NCBI GenBank assembly: GCA_018806985.1
Contig: JADANN010000303.1
Span: 23,402 to 87,401, forward strand
Length of the DNA: 64,000 nt
Source of the DNA: Angiostrongylus vasorum
Taxonomy: Eukaryota > Nematoda > Chromadorea > Rhabditida > Metastrongylidae
Direction of reading: 5' to 3'
Shown: in pieces, positions 1-11,200 of the stretch
Numbering within the stretch: position 1 is the stretch's first letter
Layout: the number at the start of each line of letters is the position of its first letter
Program-made: the position numbers and the translations under genes
The notes under the pieces: generated by a model
What the model was told of the DNA's origin: nothing
What the model saw: the letters and a program-made list of their open reading frames with translations, nothing else
Database searches by the model: none

Positions 1-1731
1 CCGACCCCGCATGGTTGGCAGGCTTGAGGTTGGCGCGGGACCGAACTAGCACCGTGCTAGTGATGGTCGGCAAAGTGCGCTACCCGCCGCGTAACTAGAA
101 ATCTCGATGGTAAATCATCTAAAAGCTCAGCTGGCGCTAACAATACGCACTTAGACCTCCACCTTTAGTAATTTTCGAAGAACTCTAAGTCTACACTTAC
201 ACTTTCATTGTTCTGTGGAAATTCCATGTGATCTCATCTGTATCAACCTGCCGAATGTTGATGTATGAAGTCTTCGGTGGATCTACGTATCACATTCTGT
301 AAAAAGTGATGGAAGATGATTCTAGGCCAAACGTCGTAAGAACTGCTTCGACAGCTGCTTCGAAATTGAACAGAGGCTTAAAGGTGTTGTGAAGATCAGA
401 ACAAGGGCAACCAGAACTTTCACAGAAATTTTCTTCTCGCACAACTTCCCGATAACAAGGTTCTGAAACGCATTTTGTTGGTCATCGAACGTGTGTGCCT
501 GGTAAAATGGTAATCAGTGGAACTGTGAAGTTCCCCTGTAAAGTTCACTATAGCTTTCCGATCGATTAACTATGTTTTTGTCGAAATTGCAATTTCATGA
601 GAAAAATAGGAAAACAGTACGGTGAAAAATGAGCAACTAGTGAGCAAATCACTTCACAGAGCACATTTGTGGCTGCTCTAATGGTACTTTGCATTCTTTT
701 CTCAACATTTTTTCGATATTACCCTATTAATGAGTTGGTGAATTAAGATATGATTCTCAACATTCCCAACTCTCAATCTTGTCTGACTCCCTGCGCGGAA
801 TGGCTACTAATTCAGCGGACTCACGGACGTCGTACAACTTGTCCGCCAACTGTTGTCAGCACATAATAAATTACACTAATTTTTTCGACAGCAGGCTATT
901 ATTTATCGATAACTAAGAGTGATACAGAAGGATACAGCAATATAAGAAGCTTTGCTCTGTCGTCCCAAAGGTACGAAAGCCAGTACTCACCACATGTTAA
1001 TATACACCATCCCACAATTTTATTGCCGTCAGCACCTCGAAGTGCCTCGCAACTTATTTTGAGCCTATTTTGTTTCTTTTCCTATATCCCCATTCCGTTT
1101 GACAACCATAACTTTACAATACGATTTGAAATGAAATAGCAGTTACATATATAATTTAGAATCCATCTGCCTTATACAAAAGACGATCCTGGTTTACCGA
1201 CAACTTTCATTAATTTTTCAATAACTATAAGAGGTGAGAAGTTAAGGGCTCAGCATGCCCCTAGGAGGAGCTGTACTGGATTGCTAAATGTATGGCAAGG
1301 CACATGTTAAAACATTGAACAAAATTAGACGTCGATCGACTCCTCATCTAAAATGACAAAGAGTAAGCTGAAATTTGGAGAAATGCGGATTGTGGTGCAT
1401 TCTATCCAAAAATTCGAAGGGAACTACAGAATAACTACGTTTACGAACAGACTAGAAATCGAAAACCGCCTATCAGAAGTCCACTGGTCCCGGATATCCA
1501 GATAGTTGTCAAATCGAAACGAATAAGCATTGATTACACTGATCTAGCCTCCAGCATTACTATGATACATATTCTTAATAAAATAACCATTCGTGCCTAG
1601 CCCGCCATAACTTCCTGATGTTCATTTACATGTCTAGGTAGGAATTTCATGGTCGTTTTGAGATTCTATTTCTTGATAATCAACAAGAAGAATCATGTCA
1701 AACCGGTGACACACCAGTTCACTAGACCCTC
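1..1731. other. No gene recognised
   Basis: No exon, transposon domain or known repeat is recognisable here. The first ~110 bases are clearly more GC-rich than the rest and could be the end of a repeat that starts outside the window. The remainder is AT-rich with stops in all frames. Confidence 0.5.
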
Positions 1732-2126
1732 CACTTACTTGGATACTTGGGTAGCTCGTCCTCACTTGTTTTGCGGGCGTCAGCATAATCTCCATTTTTT
1801 CGGAGTCTTGCTGACGAGCCATTGTGGGTATCCTAGAATCCCGAGGTCAGCCTGGCCAAAGTCTACCTTGGGTCGTCACCACCACGGGCAGTCGCTGCCC
1901 TTGTGGATCAGAGGACGATTTGCCACCATGTGACTAGTTCGATACCAGGACGGTGGTGGATCCTGGCATTGATTTACTCTTAGCTGGGCCTCCTGATGGA
2001 AAAAGCCGGGCTCTTTCTCAGCTTGGGAGACCCTGTTGGTGGGATGAATCCCTCCGCTGTACATGGCAGCCCGACAGCCAGGAACACCTCCTAACCACGA
2101 TAACGCGGCAAACCGTTGCGAGGGGC
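1732..2126 (-). repeat. SINE-A copy, full length (tRNA-like head, RTE-1-like tail)
   Basis: Read on the minus strand, this matches the copies at 10780, 14630, 29108 and 30609 end to end. It begins with a head containing a GTTTGCCG/ACGATGG-type start and a TGGCTGAGAGG-like A-box region, and ends with the GGACG..CCCAAGTATCCAAGTAAGT tail. Short open frames inside (for example 1876-2184) are repeat sequence, not genes. This copy is more diverged than the others. Confidence 0.8.
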
Positions 2127-3962
2127 CTCCACTACTATTCGTGAAAATGAGATATCCAGCTGTTTGAGCACAAGTCACTAACAAAGTGACTATGTTACCT
2201 TTTTAACATTAACTGTCTTCAAATGAACGATGGGAAAGTTTATATGAGACTATCTCTTCGAGACTGCCAAACTACTGTTTAGAGCAAGATAGGCAGGTTT
2301 TCCTCCGTCCTTCCTCAGTCCTCAATATCGATGTCATTAATGAGCATACGACTGTCGATCTTCGGTGGCTGAGGGAAAAAGTGCCATTGTTATTGCCACA
2401 TTACCTTGTTATTTAACGTAGTTTATTGAAACAACCGGTCAGTGTAATTCCGACAATACGCTACTTCTATGCAGTAAATTATGACATTGATAACTGTCGC
2501 GTCATCTGTTCCCTGTCTCCAGTTCATAAGTTAATCACTCATATCATTTCTAAAAAGAACGACATCACTTCCGAAGAGAACATTGGAAGGGCATGAGGTG
2601 GAGTTTAGAAAGAGTGAAGCGCTGTCATACACATCCACACCCCCATCACAATGATTAATGATCACGAGAATAGATTTCACTTTGGTTAACAGACATGCAC
2701 CTGAAAAAAAGCCTTCAAGCTATCGGAAACTGTTGTCGAAACATTTGATAACTATTGAGTTCATATTAAGCATAGAGACTTCATGAGTTATGCACAAAAA
2801 TTTGCAGCCAGAATCTCATTGCAGGAAAAACAGTGAGCCAAATTTACCAGCTCTTCTACGGAAATGTTGAGCTGAGAAGCAGAGTAGATCAGCGTATGAT
2901 ACAGGCAAATACCAGCTAACAAAAGTGTGTGAAGCACTGTGGTAAAACAGTAAAAAGAAGTGTACCGAGAGGACAGAAGCAGTGTTTTGTGAACCTGGTA
3001 AGGTTGTATAAAGTAATGGGACTTTGACTCGGATCAATGCGGTTCTGAAGAAGGCGAAGTCTTCGAAACATTAGCCCAAAAAAATATTTCCACATCGATT
3101 TTGGGTCAGCTAAAGAATCCAAGGAAGCAATGGGACTTCGCTGGCCAGTGGGTTTTGCTCGCTTAAGGGACTCTCTGACCATCATATTTTTCTGTTAGTG
3201 TTTACGTTGGGATCTCTAACCAAGAAAAAAAATACTTGGTCTTCCTGCTGTGCGCCCTGTAGACACACTGACAGTTTTAGGAGACATATTTTTTTGTTAC
3301 TACCCTTCTAGTGCTTGAGGAGTGAGAGGACAAACAAACGAGGACAGCTATGAGACGTAATATTTTTGTTACTTGGCTTTCTGCACCATTGGTTGGCGTG
3401 GCCGTTAGCGGTTCGGTTAATGGTGGCGCTCAAAAACGAAAGACAGTCTTTCTCAGGTTTCTTCCGGGTGAAATTTATGTACTCCGACTTCTGGTTAAGC
3501 AATCGAAAACATTTGCCCATTACCTATTGTGTTGAACAGGTGACAAGACAGTCGTCGATGTACTTACAGCAGAGCAGTGGCTGGAGACCGAGTATGCCGC
3601 CTTCCACTTTAGACATGAACGAAGGGGTAAGGCTCGATGTCAGCCTCTGCCCTATTGCCAGTTCTCTGATTATTGCACGATATTTCTTGGACCACGTGGT
3701 AAACTTAAAGTAAAAGAGAACACTCTGGTGTTCATAGGACACGAAGACATAACGGAAATGACTTTGAAGTAAAAGTCATTATACTCGCATAAGAATTAAA
3801 ACATCAGTGCGCAGAGTCTTGAACTACTCTGGATATGTTCCAAAAATCCAAAAAATGAACCTCAAAGAGAAATGGCTTGTGATAATGCGTGACTGTTTAC
3901 CTTATATCCGTCTCTTTACAACTATTTAGCACGGAATTAACAGGACTACTAATATGATAAGG
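2127..3962. other. No gene recognised
   Basis: The only recognisable structure is the hammerhead-core-like motif at 3045-3075. Open frames at 2816-3185 and 3366-3713 resemble no known protein, overlap one another on different frames and lack convincing splice signals. Confidence 0.45.
3045..3075 (+). other. Hammerhead-core-like motif (single copy)
   Basis: CTGAAGA is followed by AGGCGAAGTCTT, then CGAAACATTAG. This is the same layout as the motifs at 15675 and 55880, but the closing strand of the central hairpin has decayed (CTT instead of CGCC). No pairing partner for the outer stems was found, so activity is not supported. Confidence 0.35.
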
Positions 3963-4235
3963 GGTGCGTGTGGCGCAGTGTTCGGATGAGCCCTGCAACA
4001 CGCACTTGGAGTCGATCACCGCGCCCATGGCCCACAAAGCCTTCCATCACTCCGGGGCCGGCAAATTGGTAGCAGACTTGTCTGCGAGGATAGCACCACT
4101 AGCTAGATACATCGGCAGACCACCGCGAGTCATTGTAGAGGCCAGATATGCATTCAATCACCTCCAAACGATGCTTAATGAAGTCGAGTGCATGGTGCAT
4201 TCCCCAGGGATTGATCCACGCCGACAGCTTTATCT
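3963..4235 (+). repeat. SINE-B copy (tRNA-headed, ~275 bp)
   Basis: The copy starts with GTGTGGCGCAGTGTTCGGA, a good tRNA A-box. A degenerate B-box (GTCGATCACC) follows at the usual distance. Next comes the family body: GGCAAATTGG, AGACTTGTCTG, CAGATATGCATTCAATCACC and GATGCTTAATGAAGTCGA. It ends at the GACAGCTTTATC 3' end. The open frames 3964-4248 and 4148-4339 are just the SINE. Confidence 0.85.
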
Positions 4236-4489
4236 TTTTTTTAAATAATATGATGACAGCAATTTTAATGTATATGAAGAAAGCGTTAGTGGGACAGCCG
4301 GCGCTTTGTTCGATGAGTTTCTGGACAGCAGCTCTATAGTTAATCTGCAGTTAATTCAACAATCCAAACAGTTTTTCATCGCTTCAGTCTTCAAACTCAT
4401 ACCGTGTACCGTAAATTACGACACACATATTCCCGTTGCAACGTTATGAAGTTATAGAAATGCACAAAAGCAAGTAGCACCAGCTAATA

Positions 4490-4830
4490 AGCTACTGGGA
4501 GGATAGCGTGAAGAGAGCCAGAAGATGGATGCATACGGTCTCGAAAGTTCCTCACGATGTATGGTGCGGCACGAGAGCTGAACAAAAATCCAGTTAACGT
4601 TAGATAACGCGCAGTACAGGTACGATACCACGAGTAACCATCATCACGCAAGTGGGGAAGGTGATTCAATGTTCCGACCCACGTCAACGATCAAAGATGA
4701 GAGAAGACATAATGCATATGAACCACAACGATGGACAGGAAGAAGAAAGGCATGGTGCTTAGCGACTCGAAGAGGGAGAACCCACTAAACTAGTGTAGCA
4801 CTACGCCGCTGTTGAATTACATGCAACAAT
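4490..4830 (+). mobile_element. RTE-2 3' remnant
   Basis: This aligns by eye with the 3' coding part of the RTE-2 copy at 45990-46450. Shared segments include GTGAAGAGAGC, GCGCAGT, CCCACGTCAACGATCAAAGATG, ATAATGCATATGA and the arginine/tryptophan-rich C-terminus. It is broken by stops and indels, with no catalytic motif left. An old 5'-truncated insertion. Confidence 0.55.
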
Positions 4831-5029
4831 GGAAAATTCAGAGGCGTCCACTGGCGTCAGTCGTGAACCCAGGAAAAGACAGGTGCTACAGATGATGCTA
4901 GAAACGATAGTTATACGTGTAGATTGTTGATCGAAGACATGAATTGAAAGTGCCGTACGAAGGTGCTATTTTTTATGCATAATGTGCAAATCGAACGTCC
5001 GTAAAAAATGACGAACTGTTGATTGCTAG

Positions 5030-5302
5030 CCTAGTGGGTAGAGCTGCCCTGAAATAAAGTGGTTGTTAGTACGATCTTGCAGTTCGCTGCCATCAATCCT
5101 TTCATCCGTCTAGGGTCACTAGATTGCTATTAGACTTGTCTCAGAGAGTAGCAGCACTCAAAGCAACAGCAGGTCACCGCAAGTCATTGTATATGCCAGA
5201 TATGTACTGATTCAGCTCTAACCATGCTTGATGAAAACAAATACATATCGCATCCCTTAAAGATTGGTAGACACCAAACGGTTTATTCTTTTTATGCTTT
5301 AA
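5030..5302 (+). repeat. SINE-B copy, strongly diverged
   Basis: The body motifs are recognisable: AGACTTGTCTCAGAGAGTAGCAGCACT, GGTCACCGCAAGTCATTGTA, CCAGATATGTACTGATTCA and a 3' end running into TTTTTATGCTTT. The head (CTAGTGGGTAGAGCTGCCCTG) has lost most of its A-box. Confidence 0.65.
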
Positions 5303-8032
5303 CGCAAATGTTCTAGATCGATTGACTGGAAGAATTACAGTTGAGAAAAAGCCTTGTGTAGCAAAATACACCATAAAAAGGTGATGTATGGGATGCAACG
5401 CTATAAGTCCAATTGCCTGCACTCATCACAAATCTGTTGCATTTAAAGGCATCTTGAGTGTTATGTGCTAATAAATAAAGGATCTGCAAACGCTAAGAGC
5501 CAGTTGGCAAATTGGAATATATTGAGGCTATAAATGTAACGTTAACGAAATATTTTCTAATGTTACGCAGTCGATAAATCGATAAACAGTTATATAATAC
5601 AAGCACAAGAAAAGATTATTGTTATCCCTACTTTTATAGCATTAGGTATTCTGTTACTACCACTCATACAACTACTATTACGTAACATTGCACCGGGTAC
5701 GAAAGAGAACCATGTAAGCGCTTTTTTCCTCAACACGAGATAAATTAATGGGTTGAAACCAAACCTAAAGTGTGACTGACAGAATTGCTAAAGCATTTCA
5801 TATCAAATAACTCCAGAAAGGAATCATATCCTTTACTTCTGCTACTTTAGTGTTTCAAATAACAAAATTCGCTTGTGGGATGAAGTTAAGGTACTTTTCT
5901 TTTTTACCAAATTACATTTAACAGCATGTTAACACATAGGCTTGAATCTGGTTTTTCGATAATTGGCAAAAGATTTCCCCATTGTTTAGGCATCTTAGTA
6001 ACTCAAACGTAAATTTATAGAGGATACTTTGTCCTATCACATTAGTCGTGCATATAAACTTTACAAAGTGTTCTTTCAAATCTAAACATGTGTAGAATCA
6101 AGGCTTTCAAAAAAGGTGGCAGCCTAGCTTTTTAACATTTCCATGGAATGCGCGGCAGATGCAGACGTAAGCGATAGATTGGAGGACACCGTGCCTTTCA
6201 GAACGAATTCGTATGAGGAATGAAGCAGTAAAGTGCAAGGAACACAAGTCATCAGCTCCAGAAAATCGAAATTTCGTCTTGGTGGAACAAGATGTCCTGC
6301 ATCTATCCGTATTTTTTCCTAGTTTATGCTTTGACTACAGAAATCTAATACCGGCTAGAATGTCAGTTTGGAATTTAAAGTGACACTTGGATTCGCAACC
6401 ACTGCATTGCATCCAATGCAGCTCGAGCATTGTGTTAAGTAAGGTATAATGGGAAGTTGTAAGCCATAACATTTCCCCTTGGTCGTTTCTACGATTCCCT
6501 AATAGCACACATCTAAATTTGTCAGTGCAGAAGATCACAGCCTGAAATTCGTCCTTGGAAGCAGTTTTGCATCACAACTTTCACATCAAAAACCTCCTAA
6601 TAATTTCGATACAGAATCGACTAATATTGCTAAACGTTTGAAATAGAGTACTTCGAGCATACCGCACTGGAGGCAGGCCTCTCCACATTCCACGAGCAAG
6701 CGAAGACATATTCACTGTGACATTGGAAATAAACCTGTGTAAAGAACTCTCACAAAGAGCAGATGTTGTCTATATTAGAAAGGACTGGTAAATACTGCAC
6801 ATTTAAGCTCCAGTTTTGGTAAAATAATACATCTGCGGTAACAATCCTTATTTATTCACACTGCAAGACACAACAACGAAAGAGAATTGGAAGTCAACAT
6901 TTTAAAAACCCTTAGGTAACTGTCGAATACAAAGAAGACACTTTTGCTTAAAAGAATATTTGTCGAAATAAAAAAAGTAAAACCAGACTATGAGAGTAAA
7001 TGGAACAATGCAATGTGTGAAATGAACAGACAAACATTTACAGGAACAGAATATGACATGTTGTACAGTAGTTATCGAAGTCACTGTCTCTTTCGTTTAT
7101 AGATGGTTGCACAGTAGGGAAATATAGGAATGCATATGAAAACAGCGATTAAGCCTGCGACACTACAAAGCAAAGAGCGAAAAAACTCGATTGAACGCAA
7201 ATGGGAGAAAGACGCTTGAATCATAAAGGCTGAAGTGATACGACATTATAAGGCTTATATTTCAACATTCAGCCTAATAGATGGAATGAGGCAGAAACCA
7301 GCTGTGTTCAACGAGTACTGGCAACCAACGGACATAGTAGAATATGAGGCATTTGTAGTCAGTTCAGTCTCGAACGTGAACAACGTGGCCGTTGCTCAGG
7401 TCTTGTGAACGAAATACACGAGCTCACGCTTGTGAAAGAATTACATTAGAACCACGTTCTTCAGATTTACTTTTTGCCCTTGTCTGCTTACCACTACTAA
7501 AAGGGTGCAAGGACTTCATTGACGAGTAGCCCTATAATGTAACAACGTTCTTCTCTCTTTCTCTTTCTCTTTGGAACACAGTACCATAGGAAATAACAGA
7601 CGAAAATCACGCTTAGATAGAGTAGTCAACAACGTCACTAATCATCAAATCCGACTTTCGTGAGGAAATTTTGGCTTCATTAACTGCTACAACGACATTG
7701 AAAAAGAAACAGAAATATGCCGTAACATTTGTACGCTGACAGCTGATTCACAAAAATGTAGCCTACGATCCCATCCTAAGAATCAACCAACTGGATTGAG
7801 TCATATGGAGATTCTATAAAGTTGGGAAAAAGCTATCACTCTTCTTTATCATTCACAACGCTGTTGTATGGCAGATTCAACTTTAATATTCTAATTTACA
7901 CGAAATTTGCAATAAACACTAACAGATGATGATTACAAACTCTGATCTGTTCATATTACCTTAGACCGCGAAAGAAAACATTCGGTTGTTGCGAGATCTA
8001 ACAGCAATTTTGATACGCATACTTTCATCGGA
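5303..8032. other. No gene recognised
   Basis: No transposon domain, tRNA-like head or supported exon was seen. The part nearest 8033 should hold the 3' UTR of the FUBP-like gene (minus strand). No clean AATAAA signal was found there, only AATATTAAAG-type variants. Confidence 0.45.
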
Positions 8033-8282
8033 TTAAAACTGCTGCTGTTGCCGTGAATGAAATTGTCTTGCAACATTAACAACTTGCGCTTGTGGACTAA
8101 AATAGGAACAATATTGTCCCACGCTTCCATCAGACGTTAGATTGTTTGCGTTCGACAGCGCCGACGCTGATGTAGCACCCGAAGACAGCGGATTCTCGAA
8201 TGCAGCTGCTGCAGCACCAAGTGCAGCGTCCTGGTTCCTCTGGGCCTCGACAAACGTCCTGTGGTCATAAAGTCCCATAGAC
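8033..8282 (-). CDS. Terminal exon of the FUBP-like gene
   Basis: The acceptor is TTGTAG|G. It encodes SMGLYDHRTFVEAQRNQDAA, an alanine run, a Ser/Asn-rich stretch, and ends RQFHSRQQQQF followed by TAA at 8033-8035. The frame continues the lysine codon opened by the previous exon. Confidence 0.82.
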
Positions 8283-11200
8283 CTACAATCCTTACAAAAG
8301 TGCAAGATATACGGAATATAGCTAAGTGTCACGCAATCACAGCTGTGACAAAACCAATTTCTACCAATTTTATACACTCACTTTAGTACTACACTCGTTT
8401 TTAGCATAAGGTTTTTCTTCTGAACGACTTAATTTTTTTTTAGTTCCTACATGTTACAATGATGCTAACCTAATAAACAACTGAGAATGAGGAGGAAATA
8501 TTTCGATAAAAACAGATGTGCTATCGGACGCAACGGATATCAAGCATTAGTGAACATCGTTACTGTGTATCTAGTTTGTAGAAGCTATTATCTGAGAAAT
8601 CTTCCCTTACTTAGCAAAAAAAAACAAAAAAACCAACTTGTAATAGTCCACCCATTGGGCGGAAGAAGCTGGTGAGTCCATCTGTAGGTTTGTGGAACTT
8701 TGCACAGCATCGTATTTATTTTGAGCATCAGCTGTAAGGTGCACAGCACCGTAGGTATCTTGAGCATTAGCTGTGGGATGCACAGCAGCGTAGATATTTT
8801 GAGCATCAGATGTGAAGTGCACAGCACCATAGGCATTCTGAGCATCAGCTGTAGGGTGCACAGCAGCATAAACATTCTGAGCATTAGCTGTGGGGTGCAC
8901 AGCACCGTAGGTATTCTGAGCATTAACTGTGGTGTGCACAGCAGAATAGGCATTCTGAGCATCAGCTGTAGGGTGCACAGCACCGTAGGTATTGTGAGCA
9001 TTAACTGTGGGGTGCACAGCACCGTAGGTATTCTGAGCATTAACTGTGGTGTGCACAGCAGCATAGGCATTCTGAGCATCAGCTGTAGGGTGCACAGCAC
9101 CGTAGGTATTGTGAGCATTAACTGTGGGGTGCACAGCACCGTAGGTATTCTGAGCATTAGCTGAGGGGTGCTGGGCAGCGTAGGTATTTTGAGCATCAGC
9201 TGTGGGGTGCACAGCACCGTAGGTGTTCTGAGCATTAGCTGTGAGGTGCACAGCACCGTAGGTGTTTTGAGTATTAGCTGTAGGAACAGCATAAAACTGT
9301 CCTGTATGGTTGGTCCACCCAACACCATTATCGGCTTGTTGTGCTGAAATCGGTACGTGTAATGGAAAAACACCAGTTCCTAGCAATTAAATGTAGAAAT
9401 TTTCTTAAAACACACCGTATGCGTTGTTCCAGAGACTACCACCATACAGCTCGTTGTATTGTGGTATATTAAAATTATGGGCATTTGGTGCAACCCCGCC
9501 AGTGAATGGAGAGAAAGGAGTCTTTGCAGGAAGGTTACCGATCTGATAAAAAGCACATCTTTAGATAGACCGCTTATATTAATTTGTAGCAGTGTGAAGA
9601 AAAAATGAATGAATCGTTATGTTCATTAAACCCCTACATGTGTAGTGTTATAAAGGCTAATATTATTATCGACAACATCCATATAAAGCATAAGGGATAA
9701 AGCTCTCGGCGTTGATCAATCCCTTTAGGGATGCGCCATGCACTCAACTCCATCAAACACCTTTTGGAGGCGACTGAATCCATACCTGGCCTTTACAATG
9801 ACTCCCCGTGGCCTACCGATGTATCGAGCCAATGCTACCATCCTCCATATCCTCCAAGACAAGTCTGTTACCAATTTGCCGACCCTGGAGGGATGGAAGG
9901 CTTGACAGGCCCTGGGCGCGAAGATCAATCCCACGTGTGTGTTGCAAGGTGCCTCCGACCAGTGCGTCACACGCGCCCATCGATATATGGTTAACAAAAA
10001 CCAGAGTTTGATGAAAATGTCGAAAAAATTCATATAAAAGGGTTTCCGTAAAAGGTCTAACACAAGATTCAAATCTGGACATTGAAACAGTAAAAAGATG
10101 GAACTCAATCCATCACCTACACGTTCAACACGGTGACTCTGTAGATGTAAATGTTTACCTTGATGCGCATAATGTGTTGAGCACGATGAATTTGGAACGC
10201 AGTGCCGCGGATGGTGAACACCTGTAGAAGAGAAAAGAATATCAAGATCGAATTATAATATGCAAACGAGTTTTTTCAAATCGACACACCGTGTGCTCCT
10301 TATTTGGATGAGGGTCACGACAGACCGCACAGTATGCGCCTGTTTCATGGTTAATCTGTTTAATAGTCCTCCCTTTTTTACCTATTATGAGACCCGCCTT
10401 GTCTGACGGAACATACATATAGAAGACCTAAAGTTGATTTCTCATGTTGAGTATCACGATTAAAAATTCTACGGTAATCATTTAAAGCTATAAAATTCTC
10501 AAAATAGTGGTTCTAAGTAGACGTGTTTCACCACTTACACCCTGCGTTTCATTCTCTGTTCCTTACCAGTTCGAAATTCCTCAATATGTAGTAGTAGAAG
10601 TTTCAACGTGAAGATTAAAATTACATAATAACAAGCCGAGAAATTTGTAACGACTATGCTAAGAGTAACAAACAGAAAATGTATATAGAAAGATTGACGC
10701 ATAGGAAGATGTGAAAAAAGGAAGTACAGCTAACGCTTCTCCACATAAATACCTAATTTCCCAACTTAATATTAGACATCCTCCCAACGGTTTACCGCTG
10801 ATCATGGCTGAGAGGTGTTCCTGGGTGCCGGACTGCGATGTAAAACGGGCGGATTCGTCCCCAAGGGAGGGTCTCCAAGCTGAGAAGGAGTCCGGCATTT
10901 CCATCAGGAAGCCTAGCTAAGAGTAAACCAACACCAGGATCCGCCACCGTCATGGTATCAAAGTCGCATGGTGGTAAATCTCCCTCTGATCCACAAGGGT
11001 TGCGACTGCCCGTGGTGGTGAAGACCTGGAGCAGACCTTGGCCAGGCTGACCTCGGCATTCCAGGGAACCACAATGGCTTAACCAGCAAATCTCCGAAAA
11101 GTGATGATTATGGTGGGGCTCGCACAACCAGTAAGGACGGGTCGTTCAAGTATCAAGTAAGTAAGTAATAGTAAATATCTGCGGAACAGTTTCAATCATA

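Noticed and set aside
8695..9285. CRISPR-like regular repeats
   Set aside because: The 39-bp units are contiguous with no unique spacers and lie inside a eukaryotic coding exon.
8588..9373. 261-codon minus-strand frame and the 154-codon plus-strand frame 8700-9164
   Set aside because: Both arise because the 39-bp minisatellite has no stop in several frames. Splice phases of the neighbouring exons select the NAQNTYGAVHPTA frame instead.
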